This document shows, in pieces, positions 50,782 to 60,342 of a stretch of DNA of 64,000 nt (position 1 is its first letter; each line of letters opens with the position of its first letter). The translations under genes and the position numbers were made by a program. Source of the DNA: Methylotetracoccus oryzae (lineage in GTDB: Bacteria > Pseudomonadota > Gammaproteobacteria > Methylococcales > Methylococcaceae). The notes under the pieces are model-generated. The model searched no databases. It saw only the letters and a list, made by a program, of their open reading frames with translations, and was not told where the DNA came from. The stretch spans positions 62,001 to 126,000 of the forward strand of contig NZ_SRSH01000005.1 in assembly GCF_006175985.1 (NCBI RefSeq), written 5' to 3'.

Positions 50782-53418
50782 ATGAACGACCTTGTCGAAA
50801 CCGCGCGGCGGCTGATCGCGGGAACCGTGCCATGGCCCGAACGCGAGTCGCTTCAGGAACTCATCGCAGACTTGTTGCGCGGGCTCCATTTTGGGATCGC
50901 CCGGGAATTGCTCGCGCGTGCCCGCGAGCGCGACACCTCTGACCGCTGGTTGACGCAGCAATTGGCACTCGCCACCTATAAGGATGAGTCTCTGGTGCCG
51001 CGGGTCCGGTTCGACCGCGCGCTGGAATTGTTGCAGGAAATCGGTCTGCGCGATCCGGAAACCCGCGACTCGGAGACGCTTGCGATGGGCGGCGCCGTGC
51101 TGAAGCGTCTGTGGGAGTTTGGCGGGCAAGTCGAGCACCTCCAGGAAGCCATCGCCTTCTACCGTGCCGCCTATGAGCGGAATCCCCGACAGGACATGGG
51201 CTATGGCGGCACCAATGCGGCTTTCCTGTTGGATCTCCTCGCTGCCCAGGCGGAAACCATCGCGCAGCGAAGTGGTTCGAGCGAAAGCGCCGAGGCCCTG
51301 CGGCTGCGAGACGATGCCCAGTCATTGCGCGTTCCTATCCTCTCGGATCTCGTGGCGGCATTGGAGGAAAGTCCCGGCCTGGCAGAACAGTACTGGTTCC
51401 TGGCGACGTTGGCAGAAGTCTGTTTCGGTCTCGGGGAATACCCGGAGGCGGGAGCCTGGCTGCGTCGTTTACGGGAGTGCTTCGAAGCCGAAGGCAGTCG
51501 TGCCAGCGAATGGAAACTCCAGACGACCTTTCGCCAGTTGGTCATGTTGGCGCGCTATCAGGGTATCGCGTTCCCGCGCGAGGGCAGTACTTTCAACAGC
51601 TGGCACCCGGCGTGGCAGGCGCTACATGCCCTGCTCGGCGCCGATACGGCAGCCGCACTCACCTGTTACCGTGGCAAGGTCGGGCTCGCCTTGTCGGGTG
51701 GCGGATTCCGTGCATCGCTGTTTCATCTGGGAGTTCTCGCCCGTCTCGCGGAGGTGGATGCGCTGCGCGGCGTGGAAGTTCTGTCGACGGTATCCGGAGG
51801 CAGCATCGTCGGAACGCACTACTATCTGGAACTTCAGCGCTTGCTCGAGGACCGGGCCGACAGCGACCTGACACGTCAGGACTACATCGACCTGATCAGA
51901 CGTCTTCAGGAAAACTTCCTGAAGGGGGTGCAGCGAAATCTCCGGGTCAGGGTTTTTGATGACCTTAAGGCCAACATCCGGCTGCTCTTGTCGACGGCCT
52001 ACACCCGCAGTATGCGGCTTGGAGAGCTCTACGAATCTGAGCTGTATTCACAAGTGCGGGATGCAAAGGGAGATGCGCCGCGTTCCATGCCCCAAATCCT
52101 GGTACGGCCGCGAGCGCCGGACGGGACGCAAGTCGCCGACTTCAATCCCCGTTTCCACAACTGGCGCCGGCGCAGCAAGGTGCCGATGCTGCTCATCAAC
52201 ACGACCTCACTTAACTCGGGCCACAACTGGTTCTTTACCGGCAGCTGGATGGGTGAGCCGCCCGGGCTGATCGGCGGCGAAGCGGACGTCAACGAACGCT
52301 ACCGCCGCCTCTACTATCACCAGGCGCCGACCAAAGAACTGCGCAACTTCCGGGTTGGCTACGCCGTTGCCGCCTCTTCATGCGTGCCCGGAATGTTCGA
52401 GCCGCTCGTGCTGCAGGACCTCTACCCAGACCGAGCGGTCAGGCTCGTCGATGGCGGAGTCCATGACAACCAGGGGGTAGCTGGGTTATTGGATGAGGGC
52501 TGTACGCTCATTCTCTGCAGTGACGCCTCAGGGCAAATGGCCGACGTGGCGCGCCCAGCCAGTGATCCCGCCCAGGTGCTGCTGAGGGTAACGGGTGTGC
52601 TGCAGGATCGGGTGCGCGAGGCGCAATACCAGGATCTGCGCGGCCGGCTCGAGGGGCGCGCGTTGAGCGGGGTATTCTTCATCCATGCCAAGAAGGAACT
52701 GGAAACTCATCCGCTGGACTGGATTGGCTGCGATGAGCCGTGGGAAATGCGGCCAGACCCGCCGCAGCCCTGTACGTCCTACGGAGTCGACAAGACTCTG
52801 CAGCGGAAGTTGTCGGAACTGCGGACCGATCTGGATGCGTTCTCCGATGTCGAAGCCTATGCGTTGATGGCCAGCGGCTACCTGATGGCGCGGCGGGAGT
52901 TGGACGTCCTGCAACAGCGCCACCTCCGGGATGGCCGCCCTGGCAGTTGGGGGGATTATGATCTCGAGGCCGCCAGCCTGACGGACTGGCCCTTCTCACC
53001 GCTGATCCCGGTACTGGGATTGCCCGAAGGTGCGTCGGCTGCGAGGACGGATCTGGAATTGCAGCTCGACATCGGTTCTTCTCTGTTTCTGAAGGTCTGG
53101 AAGAGCATCCCAGAATTCCATCGCGCCCTGACGTACGGACTGGGCGCTGTCGCGCTGTTGTTGATCGTGTTCCTGGTCGTGAATTGGGATGTCACGCTGT
53201 TGACCTGGGGCGGGCTGGCAATGCTGCTCGCGGGCGGTCTGGCCGCAGCCTATGTTCCGCTGCTGCGCTGGTTCAACCCCACGGCAGAAACACGGAGCTT
53301 TCTGACCAAGCTCGCGATGGCAACCGTGGGTTACGCATGGGCCAAGATCCACCTGCGCTATGTCGCTCCGCACTTCCTGGCGCGCGGTCGACTGTCGCGC
53401 CTGCTCGGGCTGGACTGA
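50782..53418 (+). CDS. Patatin-like phospholipase with helical N-terminal domain
   Basis: 878 residues. N-terminal ~280 residues are TPR-like helices (LQELIADLLRGLHFGIARELLARARER, LQEAIAFYRAAYERNP). Patatin domain: oxyanion loop LALSGGGFRASLFHLG (~302-317), nucleophile Ser in STVSGGSIVG (~337), catalytic Asp in LVDGGVHDNQG (~556). Two hydrophobic helices near 783-832 (ALLLIVFLVVNWDVTLLTWGGLAMLLAGG) suggest membrane attachment. Probably hydrolyses phospholipid acyl esters; no secretion signal, so cytoplasmic-face action is likely. Not in an operon; its stop is 3 nt from the convergent yqaA. Confidence 0.88.
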   Translation: MNDLVETARRLIAGTVPWPERESLQELIADLLRGLHFGIARELLARARERDTSDRWLTQQLALATYKDESLVPRVRFDRALELLQEIGLRDPETRDSETLAMGGAVLKRLWEFGGQVEHLQEAIAFYRAAYERNPRQDMGYGGTNAAFLLDLLAAQAETIAQRSGSSESAEALRLRDDAQSLRVPILSDLVAALEESPGLAEQYWFLATLAEVCFGLGEYPEAGAWLRRLRECFEAEGSRASEWKLQTTFRQLVMLARYQGIAFPREGSTFNSWHPAWQALHALLGADTAAALTCYRGKVGLALSGGGFRASLFHLGVLARLAEVDALRGVEVLSTVSGGSIVGTHYYLELQRLLEDRADSDLTRQDYIDLIRRLQENFLKGVQRNLRVRVFDDLKANIRLLLSTAYTRSMRLGELYESELYSQVRDAKGDAPRSMPQILVRPRAPDGTQVADFNPRFHNWRRRSKVPMLLINTTSLNSGHNWFFTGSWMGEPPGLIGGEADVNERYRRLYYHQAPTKELRNFRVGYAVAASSCVPGMFEPLVLQDLYPDRAVRLVDGGVHDNQGVAGLLDEGCTLILCSDASGQMADVARPASDPAQVLLRVTGVLQDRVREAQYQDLRGRLEGRALSGVFFIHAKKELETHPLDWIGCDEPWEMRPDPPQPCTSYGVDKTLQRKLSELRTDLDAFSDVEAYALMASGYLMARRELDVLQQRHLRDGRPGSWGDYDLEAASLTDWPFSPLIPVLGLPEGASAARTDLELQLDIGSSLFLKVWKSIPEFHRALTYGLGAVALLLIVFLVVNWDVTLLTWGGLAMLLAGGLAAAYVPLLRWFNPTAETRSFLTKLAMATVGYAWAKIHLRYVAPHFLARGRLSRLLGLD

Positions 53419-53421
53419 ACG

Positions 53422-53871
53422 TTACAGTGCGCTCGCGACGGTGTGCGAAGCCCAGAGAATGGCGGCATAGCGAAAGGCCTTGCCCAGAGCGATCGCCAGC
53501 AGGGATTGCCAGAACGGAAGGCGCATCCAACCGGCAGCAAAGCAGAATCCGTCGCCGATGATCGGCAGCCAGGAAAACAGCAGCAGTGGCCACCCCCAGC
53601 GTCGCAGATGCGTCACGGCGCTGGCGCGCCCAGTGGACAGTACGGCATCTGGACCGTACCGGCGCGCCACGAAGCGCCCGAGGAACCATGTGGTCAGTGC
53701 GCCGAGGGTATTGCCGAGCGTGGCGGTACCGAGCAATTGCCCGTCGCTGAACTGGCTCAGCCCCGCCAGATAAGCGAGGACGGCTTCGGACCCGCCCGGC
53801 GCGAGCGTCGATGATACGAATGCGCTGATGAAAAGGCCGGTCAAGCCGAACGTTTCAGCCCACTGGGTCAT
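53422..53871 (-). CDS. yqaA: YqaA-family DedA-like membrane protein
   Basis: 149 residues. SNARE-associated/DedA-like pattern: GLFISAFVSSTLAPGGSEAVLAYLA, LGNTLGALTTWFLGRFVARRYG, LRRWGWPLLLFSWLPIIGDGFCFAAGWMRLPFWQSLLAIALGKAFRYA. Matches the length and motifs of YqaA. DedA proteins are implicated in lipid or undecaprenyl-phosphate flipping; the role of YqaA is not defined. Overlaps the 3' end of kdsB by 17 nt, placing it last in the lipopolysaccharide operon. Confidence 0.87.
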   Translation of the reverse strand: MTQWAETFGLTGLFISAFVSSTLAPGGSEAVLAYLAGLSQFSDGQLLGTATLGNTLGALTTWFLGRFVARRYGPDAVLSTGRASAVTHLRRWGWPLLLFSWLPIIGDGFCFAAGWMRLPFWQSLLAIALGKAFRYAAILWASHTVASAL

Positions 53872-54670
53872 GGTTTTCGCCGCGCTCGGAGCTCGCAGCT
53901 CTATCCGCCAAAACGGCTTCGACGCGCTTCAGGTCTTCTTCAGTATCGACGCCTGCCACCGGGGCTTGATCCACCCTCAGCACGCGAATCCGCTCACCGT
54001 GCCACAAGATGCGCAGCTGCTCCAGGCACTCGACATCCTCCAGCGGCGAGCGTGCCCACGCGGCGTAACGTCGTAGGAAGCCGGCAGTGTAGGCATACAT
54101 GCCGATGTGTCGGAGATGCTTGAAGCCGCTGTTGACCTGCCGGGGTTGTTTGGTGAATCCCTCGCGATCCCAGGGGACCGGTGCCCGGCTGAAGTAAAGG
54201 GCGTGGTCCGCGCAATCGACGACGACCTTGACCGCATTGGGATTGAATATCTCGGACGGATCATCGATTGCGGTGGCGAGTGTGGCGACAGCAGTCGGTG
54301 TCGGGGGCAACAAGGCCTCGGCCAAAATGCGGATCAGGGCGGGATCCACCAGCGGCTCATCGCCCTGCAGGTTCACGATCCGTTCCTCGGCATCCCATGC
54401 CAGGCGCTCGGCGACTTCGGCCAGACGCTCGGTGCCACTAGAATGCCGAGGGCTGGTCAGCACGGTCGTGACGCGCAGTGGCGCGATCGCCTCCCCGATC
54501 GAACGATCGTCCGCTGCAACGATGACTTCCGCAGCGCCTGCAGCGATTGCGCGTTCGCAGACGTGGACGATCATCGGCTTCCCGGCGATAGGGATGAGCA
54601 CCTTTCCGGGCAGGCGGGACGATCCCAGCCGGGCGGGGATCACAATCTTGAACGGTGCGGGTGAGTTCAC
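53855..54670 (-). CDS. kdsB: 3-deoxy-manno-octulosonate cytidylyltransferase
   Basis: Activates Kdo as CMP-Kdo for lipid A-core assembly. 271 residues, slightly longer than the E. coli enzyme at the C-terminus. Nucleotidyltransferase motifs: [17 protein letters not shown] at the start, [67 protein letters not shown] and [15 protein letters not shown]. The ATG overlaps the ycaR stop by 4 nt. Confidence 0.96.
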   Translation of the reverse strand: MNSPAPFKIVIPARLGSSRLPGKVLIPIAGKPMIVHVCERAIAAGAAEVIVAADDRSIGEAIAPLRVTTVLTSPRHSSGTERLAEVAERLAWDAEERIVNLQGDEPLVDPALIRILAEALLPPTPTAVATLATAIDDPSEIFNPNAVKVVVDCADHALYFSRAPVPWDREGFTKQPRQVNSGFKHLRHIGMYAYTAGFLRRYAAWARSPLEDVECLEQLRILWHGERIRVLRVDQAPVAGVDTEEDLKRVEAVLADRAASSERGENHDPVG

Positions 54671-54885
54671 GGCACGATGGGCCCGCCATGCGCCTTCGGG
54701 TGCAAGGCGTCGTACTCCTCAAGGCTTATCCGTCGGGCCTCGTTTTCGAGCATCACCGGGATGTCATCGCGGATCGGGAACGCCAGGCGGTCGAATTTGC
54801 AGATCAGTTCCTGCTCCTCGCGTTGGTAAACCAGTTCGCCCTTGCACAGGGGGCAAACCAATATTTCCAGCAATCGCTTATCCAT
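54667..54885 (-). CDS. ycaR: Trm112-like YcaR family protein
   Basis: 72 residues: [31 protein letters not shown]-type N-terminus (CPLCKG, later Cys), [11 protein letters not shown] and LHPKAHG. The usual short zinc-ribbon-like protein found between lpxK and kdsB. Role unclear; Trm112-like proteins stabilise methyltransferases. Overlaps lpxK by 8 nt and kdsB by 4 nt. Confidence 0.92.
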   Translation of the reverse strand: MDKRLLEILVCPLCKGELVYQREEQELICKFDRLAFPIRDDIPVMLENEARRISLEEYDALHPKAHGGPIVP

Positions 54886-55885
54886 GGGGTGTGTTTCTCA
54901 ATCGTTGTAGTAAGTCGCGACCGAACGCGGGCTCGACATCAGCTTGGACCGGAACGTACCACAATTTCTCATCTGAGAAGCTCCGGCATTTCACGGCATC
55001 CTTCTCGGTCATCAGCACCGGTTTATCGTCAGGGAATGTGACATCCTCGGACCGGTAGGCGTGATGGTCGGGAAAATCGACGGGCTCCACCGAGATGCCC
55101 AATCCGGCCAGATGCCGGAAAAACCGCTGTGGATAGCCGATTCCGGCCATCGCTCGCACCGGCGTTCCGACAAAATGCGTCAACGGAACGGTGCGGCCGG
55201 TCGACAGGTTTATCGCCGTGCCACCTTGCACGGTCATCCCGTATTCGCCGGTGAGGACCTCACCATCCCGGCGCACGACGAAATCGACCGAACGGGCCCG
55301 GGCGACGGGTTCGCGCAGTGGTCCGCCGGGCAGACACCACCCGTTGCCGAAGCGCCGTTCGCCGTCGACCAGCAGTATCTCCACATCTCGCCCCAGACGA
55401 TAATGTTGCAGTCCGTCGTCGGCTACCAGGATGTCGCAAGCGGTTTCGGTCAGCAGCGCTTGGGCCGCAAGCAAGCGATCCCGTGCGACCATCACCGGGG
55501 CGCCGGTTCTCTGGGCGATCAACACCGGCTCGTCACCGCATGCCGCGGCGTCGGTATCCGGTTGCACGCGCAGGGGTTCTGTCCGCCCTGGTTGTCCGCC
55601 GTAACCCCGACTGACGATACCCGGCGAATAGCCGGCGTTCAGCAGGAATTCCACCAGCCATATCGTCAGCGGGGTCTTTCCGGTACCCCCTACCGTTAGA
55701 TTGCCGACGACGATGACCGGCACCGGTAACCGCCCAACGGATCCCAAGCCCCGTCCATATGCCCAGCGGCGTAGGCGCGCAGCAGCGCAAAAGAGCAGGC
55801 TCGGGGCAACCAGAAGGGGGTTGACCGAACTGCGGCGATACCATTGATGTTCGAGCCACCGCCCAAGTCTTTCCTGCCGGGTCAT
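54878..55885 (-). CDS. lpxK: Tetraacyldisaccharide 4'-kinase
   Basis: Phosphorylates the lipid A disaccharide at the 4' position on the inner membrane. 335 residues. Walker [30 protein letters not shown]-type segment ([12 protein letters not shown]), [17 protein letters not shown] (the DDGLQ motif) and [22 protein letters not shown]-terminal [12 protein letters not shown] and [13 protein letters not shown] are typical. In many gammaproteobacteria msbA precedes lpxK; here exbD does, 21 nt upstream. Confidence 0.96.
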   Translation of the reverse strand: MTRQERLGRWLEHQWYRRSSVNPLLVAPSLLFCAAARLRRWAYGRGLGSVGRLPVPVIVVGNLTVGGTGKTPLTIWLVEFLLNAGYSPGIVSRGYGGQPGRTEPLRVQPDTDAAACGDEPVLIAQRTGAPVMVARDRLLAAQALLTETACDILVADDGLQHYRLGRDVEILLVDGERRFGNGWCLPGGPLREPVARARSVDFVVRRDGEVLTGEYGMTVQGGTAINLSTGRTVPLTHFVGTPVRAMAGIGYPQRFFRHLAGLGISVEPVDFPDHHAYRSEDVTFPDDKPVLMTEKDAVKCRSFSDEKLWYVPVQADVEPAFGRDLLQRLRNTPHG

Positions 55886-55906
55886 CGAGCGCCCACGACC
55901 CCGGCA

Positions 55907-56353
55907 TCAGCGTGCATCGGGACCCCTCGGCGCGGGTCCTGGAGACGTCCCGTTAGACTCCAGCACAAAGCTGATTTGCCCGAGACCGACTTGGCTGGCG
56001 GCATCGAGTACCCGCATGACCGACTCGTGTGGCGTCTGGCGGTCCGCGCGAACGACCACCGCGGTTCGGTCCCCGGAAGCCGCGCTCGCCAGCAGCGCTT
56101 TTAGCGTACTCATTTCCGGATCCTTTGCCGCAACCCCGTCGACCTCCACCCGCCCATCGCGATCGATCGTCACGCCGATTCCGGTGTTCTGTGTCGTCGC
56201 CGGTGTCGCAGATTGCGGGAGCCGAACCTTCAGACCCGTTTCCCGTCGGAACGTCGTCGTCAGCACCAGGAAGATCAACAGCACGATGAGTACGTCGATC
56301 ATGGGGATCAGATTCAATTCGGGGTGGTCGGGCGTCCGCGCTCGAAAGTTCAT
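55907..56353 (-). CDS. exbD: ExbD/TolR-family biopolymer transport protein
   Basis: 148 residues from ATG 56353; a longer frame overlapping exbB is less likely. One N-terminal TM with the proton-path Asp (ELNLIPMIDVLIVLLIFLVLTTTF), then a periplasmic domain (TGIGVTIDRDGRVEVDG, TAVVVRADRQTPHESVMRVLDAASQVG). Works with ExbB as a proton-driven motor. In this lipid-A-linked context the partner is often unspecified rather than TonB; no tonB gene is in the window. Confidence 0.92.
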   Translation of the reverse strand: MNFRARTPDHPELNLIPMIDVLIVLLIFLVLTTTFRRETGLKVRLPQSATPATTQNTGIGVTIDRDGRVEVDGVAAKDPEMSTLKALLASAASGDRTAVVVRADRQTPHESVMRVLDAASQVGLGQISFVLESNGTSPGPAPRGPDAR

Positions 56354-56363
56354 GTTCAGTACC

Positions 56364-56993
56364 TCAGTTCGTACTGTCGGCATTGCCGCACTCGAGCGCG
56401 GCCAGCACATGCAGCACTTCGTCTTCCATACGCAGTGCCAACTCGTTGACGCGGCCGTGCAGGTAACGATGGAACATCAAACTGGGGATGGCGACAGCGA
56501 GACCGGCCGCGGTCGCGAAAAGAATCTCGGAGATCCCGCGCGCGAGAAGCGCCGGATCGTTCACTCCTTGCGCTGCCGAAAAGACGGAGAACACCTTGAT
56601 CATGCCCAGAACACTGCCCAGCAGACCGAGATAGGGCGAAATCGCCGCGATCGTGCCGAGTGTGTTGAGATAGCGTTCCAGTCCGTGCACGACTTGTCGC
56701 CCGGCCTGCTCGACGCTCTCCCTTACCGCTTCGCGCCCGCGCTCGCGCTGAGCCAAGCCCTCTGCCAGGACTGCGCCGAGCGGAGAACTGCCGCGGATGA
56801 CGCGCAGACTCACAGGATCGATGTGTTCGCTGCGGCACAGCGCGCGTACCTGCGGGATCAGGTCCGTCGGCATGACCCGCGAAGTGCGGAGCGTCCAGAG
56901 CCGCTCCAGGATGATGCCGACGGCAACCACGGAGCACAGCAAAAGCGGGCCCATCAGCCAGCCGCCGGTCTTGATGATGTCGAGAAGGTTCAC
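56364..56993 (-). CDS. exbB: ExbB/TolQ-family proton channel protein
   Basis: 209 residues. TM1 GGWLMGPLLLCSVVAVGIIL, cytoplasmic loop with helical repeats, then TM2/TM3 with the conserved LNTLGTIAAISPYLGLLGSVLGMIKVF and EILFATAAGLAVAIPSLMFHRYL. First gene of the envelope operon exbB-exbD-lpxK-ycaR-kdsB-yqaA; exbD follows after 10 nt. Confidence 0.93.
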   Translation of the reverse strand: MNLLDIIKTGGWLMGPLLLCSVVAVGIILERLWTLRTSRVMPTDLIPQVRALCRSEHIDPVSLRVIRGSSPLGAVLAEGLAQRERGREAVRESVEQAGRQVVHGLERYLNTLGTIAAISPYLGLLGSVLGMIKVFSVFSAAQGVNDPALLARGISEILFATAAGLAVAIPSLMFHRYLHGRVNELALRMEDEVLHVLAALECGNADSTN

Positions 56994-57147
56994 TGGAGCG
57001 GCAAGGAAGCCAAAGCGCCGCAGTTTACCCTAAACCCCAGGTCCACGTACGGGCTGCGCGATAGGAACAGCCGGAAAGTCAGGCGGTTTTGGTCTGTGGT
57101 AGGGCGCGTGGCGTAAGACGGGAATATTACTTACGACCCGTGTTGCG

Positions 57148-57798
57148 CTAATTCATCCGCCGGTAATAGTCGAGCACTCGGGAAACATAATCCCGTGTTT
57201 CCTGAATCGGGGGAACCTTGTTGCCATGTCGCTTGACGGAGTTCTCTCCTGCGTTGTAAGCAGCGATTGCGAGACTCAGATCGTAAGGAAACATGTCGAT
57301 CAGGTCGCTGAGGTAACGCGCCCCGCCTTCGATATTCTCGGCCGGATCCTGACGATCGCGGACTCCGTAACGCGCCGCTGTGCCCGGCATCAGCTGCATC
57401 AGGCCGACGGCGCCTTTATTCGACACGGCTCCGGGGTTATAGGACGATTCGGCACGAATCACCGCATGCAGTAGAGCCGGATCGAGGCGATACTTATTGG
57501 CAGCGGCGTCGATCAGGGGTGCGTACTGTACTCGATGGTTGATTAAATCCTGCGAGCGCAGCGTCCGTCCCGTTCGAAACGGAGCCAAGCCTTGGCCATA
57601 AAGGGGTCCGCTCCGTGTTGGTTTCGGTGGAGGCGGAACGGACGACTTGATGATTCGCCGATATCCGGCGTGACGAGGATTGTCGGTGTAGAAAACATGC
57701 CCCGTGCTGTCGACGAATTTATAGACATCAGCGACAGCATCGACGCTTAGCGTCGCGATGAGGGGCCCTGCCAAAGCCCAGATCAGAAATCTCCGCAC
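57148..57798 (-). CDS. Lytic transglycosylase (SLT domain)
   Basis: 216 residues, GTG start. Signal peptide RFLIWALAGPLIATLSVDAVA, an N-terminal DUF4124-like segment (VYKFVDSTGHVFYTDNP), a Pro/basic linker, then a goose-lysozyme-like SLT domain with catalytic Glu in LLHAVIRAESSYNPGAVSNKGAVGLMQLMPGTAARYGV and LAIAAYNAGENSVKRHG. Cleaves murein glycan strands in the periplasm. Monocistronic; transcribed toward exbB. Confidence 0.9.
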   Translation of the reverse strand: MRRFLIWALAGPLIATLSVDAVADVYKFVDSTGHVFYTDNPRHAGYRRIIKSSVPPPPKPTRSGPLYGQGLAPFRTGRTLRSQDLINHRVQYAPLIDAAANKYRLDPALLHAVIRAESSYNPGAVSNKGAVGLMQLMPGTAARYGVRDRQDPAENIEGGARYLSDLIDMFPYDLSLAIAAYNAGENSVKRHGNKVPPIQETRDYVSRVLDYYRRMN

Positions 57799-58128
57799 GT
57801 GCCTTGATCCTCGTTATGTCGTTATCCTGGCGGCATCGCCCCGTTTTTATACGCAAGTCTGTGGCGTGCATCAAGTGTTTCGGCAGTGTGACCGGTCCTC
57901 GCTGCCATGCCCAGGCGTCCCTCAGGACTGTTGAGGGACGACGCCGGCAGTGCAGAGGAGACTGTTGCGCGCGGGCGGCAAGCGTGGGTGTCACAAGGTG
58001 CCGCCGCTGGCACTTTGCCCAGGTTGGGGGGGCAAGGGCCTGGCGAGGCAAAGGGCCAGAGAACGAAAACGGGGGGCTTCGAGTGAAACTGTGAGGCTTT
58101 GCGGCCGGATGCAAGCTGAAAAAGGGAC
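57799..58128. other. Intergenic region with 9-bp hairpin, no gene recognised
   Basis: Between the transglycosylase start and the terminator of the HhH gene. CGTCCCTCA (57916-57924) and TGAGGGACG (57932-57940) form a perfect 9-bp inverted repeat with a 7-nt loop. Open frames here overlap mutually and lack a ribosome binding site or recognisable protein features. The transglycosylase promoter must lie here. Confidence 0.4.
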
Positions 58129-58156
58129 GGAGCAGGTGCCGGTATGCACCTGCTCC
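58129..58156 (-). terminator. Intrinsic terminator of the HhH-protein gene
   Basis: Arms GGAGCAGGTGC (58129-58139) and GCACCTGCTCC (58146-58156), 11 bp with a 6-nt loop, lie 18 nt past the gene stop. On the minus strand the stem is followed by GTCCC then TTTTTC. Confidence 0.75.
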
Positions 58157-58173
58157 GAGGAGTCGGAAAAAAT

Positions 58174-58476
58174 CTATTTGGCGGGGGGCGCTCCGGCAAC
58201 CTCGACCGGCTTCGCGCCGACGGTGAGATTATTGCGGTTCTTCTCGATCAGGGCTTGCTTGATACCCTTGACCCGAGACAAATCCTCGATTGAAGTGAAC
58301 TTCCCGTTCTTCTCGCGTTCCTGCACGATGGCATCGGCTTTCGCCTTGCCCACTCCCACCATGGCTTGTGCCAACTGATCGGAGTTGGCCGAGTTGATAT
58401 CGACGGCTTCAGCCAGTGCGAAGGACCAGGTAAAGGCTGCAACAGCGATGAATACAAACTTGAACAATGCGTTCAT
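58174..58476 (-). CDS. ComEA-like helix-hairpin-helix periplasmic protein
   Basis: 100 residues from ATG 58476, preceded by GGGAGAGATCCA. Signal peptide NALFKFVFIAVAAFTWSFALA, then a ComEA-type (HhH)2 domain: VDINSANSDQLAQAMVGVGKAKADAIVQEREKNGKFTSIEDL and VKGIKQALIEKNRNNLTV. Short proteobacterial ComEA homologues bind DNA in the periplasm; in naturally transformable species they help uptake. No other competence gene is in the window. Confidence 0.87.
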   Translation of the reverse strand: MNALFKFVFIAVAAFTWSFALAEAVDINSANSDQLAQAMVGVGKAKADAIVQEREKNGKFTSIEDLSRVKGIKQALIEKNRNNLTVGAKPVEVAGAPPAK

Positions 58477-58772
58477 TGGATCTCTCCCGTAAAAGGGGTG
58501 AAGCAAAGGTCCTGGTGTTCTCGATACCGCCAATGCGCCCTTGGCTCCGCAGCAATGTTGCCCGGCCATCACCCTTCCCTCTTCATGGCCTGCGGCCTCG
58601 TGCCGCCGGACGATGGAGCTAAGCCATGCCTAGGATAATCACAGCCAAGTCGAGGAACACCGTGGAGTCGCGCCGGCATGAGGCCGACAGGGGCTAAGCG
58701 TAGACGTCAGCGCCCGGTCTTCAAGCTAACGACCGGTATCGGCAAACCTTATTGCCGAATATGTGACAGCGT

Positions 58773-59933
58773 TCACTCTGTCACGGGCTTTATCGTTTCC
58801 CAATATTGGCAGGAGGGACATCGCCAGTAGATCTCACTGGCAGTGAAACCGCATTGCGAACAGTTATAACGCCGTGTTCGGGGAGGCAGAAGCGAATGCA
58901 GTGCGAGCATGACACTTGGCAACGCGGCCAACTGTTCTTCCGTGCTGCTTTGCTTCATCAGGGCGAGGAGTCTTCGCGTTAGGGGCACGGATGGAGAGCT
59001 ACTTATCGCCGAGAGCACGTAATCGGTAGCGGCGGCGACGCTCTTCTCCGCGGCCAACCGTTCACTCAGCAGGACAGCAGCCTCGCTGCATCCGCAATCC
59101 TTGTGGAGATGTGTCAGCCAAGCAATAAGGCCTTCCTCATCCTTCCGCGCAGCATGCAGCAGTATCCCAAGATCGAGGATTTCCGGCAGGAAGACTGGAG
59201 CATGGCGTTCCAGCATCGTCAGGATGGCGGTGAGTTCGGACCATTCCCTGCGTCCGGCCAGCAACCGGGCTCGCTGCAGCAGAGCGCGGGCACATTTCGG
59301 ATCGTCGCGCAGGGCCGCTTCCGTGAGAGCGAGCGCGTCGTCGTCGCGGCCAGCGTCGTGCTCCTGCTGCGCCAACTCACAGTAGAACTGGGCAATGGTT
59401 TCACGGTGGAGCGGCTTCTGTGATCGCCTCAGTCTCTTCAGGCAGTCGATCGCCTTCTCCCACTCCCTCTCACGCTCGTAGATTCTCAGCAAGCTTTCTA
59501 GAGAGCATGTGCTGAAGTCAGGGCGGTCCTGAAGCGCGATGAAAATGCCCTCGGCACGGTCCAATAAGCCGGCGGCAGAGTAATCCGTACCGAGTTCCAG
59601 TTGAATGCGGGATCGGAAGGGTTCGGTTAGCCCGGCCTGGGAAAGTAGTGCTTCGTGCACTGCCAGCGCCTTGTCCACTTCGCCACGGCGCCGAAAGAAG
59701 TTGCCGATCGCGAGGCGCAATTCGCGGCCCTCTGTATCCGTGGCTGCCGTTTCGGACAGGAGATCCAGGGCTTCCTCGACCCGATCCTGCAGCATGTACT
59801 CCAGGCCGCGTGTATAGGAGGCGTTCAGTTCCCGGACGCGATGGAAGCGGCGGTCAGCGGCGTATTGGCGGCGCGCGATAAACCAACCTGAGGCCGCGGC
59901 AATGGGTAACAGGAGAGCGAGCAACTCTAACAT
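58773..59933 (-). CDS. lapB: Lipopolysaccharide assembly protein B
   Basis: 386 residues from ATG 59933 (MLELLALLLPIAAASGWFIARR), which matches LapB/YciM N-termini; a longer frame to 59981 lacks support. One TM anchor, then a cytoplasmic TPR array (SYTRGLEYMLQDRVEEALDLL, ALAVHEALLSQAGLTEPFRSRIQLELGTDYSAAGLLDRAE) and a C-terminal rubredoxin-like metal site CSQCG...CPSCQ. LapB controls FtsH-dependent LpxC degradation and so LPS amount. Usually lapA lies just upstream; it is absent here. Confidence 0.94.
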   Translation of the reverse strand: MLELLALLLPIAAASGWFIARRQYAADRRFHRVRELNASYTRGLEYMLQDRVEEALDLLSETAATDTEGRELRLAIGNFFRRRGEVDKALAVHEALLSQAGLTEPFRSRIQLELGTDYSAAGLLDRAEGIFIALQDRPDFSTCSLESLLRIYEREREWEKAIDCLKRLRRSQKPLHRETIAQFYCELAQQEHDAGRDDDALALTEAALRDDPKCARALLQRARLLAGRREWSELTAILTMLERHAPVFLPEILDLGILLHAARKDEEGLIAWLTHLHKDCGCSEAAVLLSERLAAEKSVAAATDYVLSAISSSPSVPLTRRLLALMKQSSTEEQLAALPSVMLALHSLLPPRTRRYNCSQCGFTASEIYWRCPSCQYWETIKPVTE

Positions 59934-60342
59934 GGGCCAGCCTGAGCGGTTTACACCAGGGACGGGAACGGCACCGTGCATAGGCGCGACGATTCGAGAA
60001 CCGATCCAGCGGAACTACACAGGCGCGATAGCTGCGCTGGAGCGGCGCCACGGTAACGGTTCGGTCGAGCCAGGGATAGCCCGAATGCGTTTGTCGTTCG
60101 CGACCCCAACATCCAGCGAGCGGCGCTGTGATGCCGAAAAGGACGAAGGGAGGTGCCCAGGTTCCCTTATCCTGCCGCGGTTGTAAGGAACCTCGCACCC
60201 AGGAGCCGTGAGCGGGCTCCCGTCCGAGGACGGGAACCCGCTGCATTCAAGATTTGCGCTTGCGCAGGCTAGCTGCAAGAACCCACAGCCGATATCAAGC
60301 CAATATCGCAAGAAGTCCTGTTTGGGCCGGAAAGAACGTCAG
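59934..60342. other. Noncoding gap where lapA is normally found
   Basis: 409 nt between ihfB and lapB. No frame on the minus strand encodes the two-TM lapA product; open frames are Arg/Pro/Ser-rich shadows. A stable two-part hairpin is present at about 60211-60242: AGCGGG pairs with CCCGCT and CCCGTC with GACGGG, without a U-run on either strand. The lapB promoter and an ihfB 3' structure are the probable contents. Confidence 0.5.
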
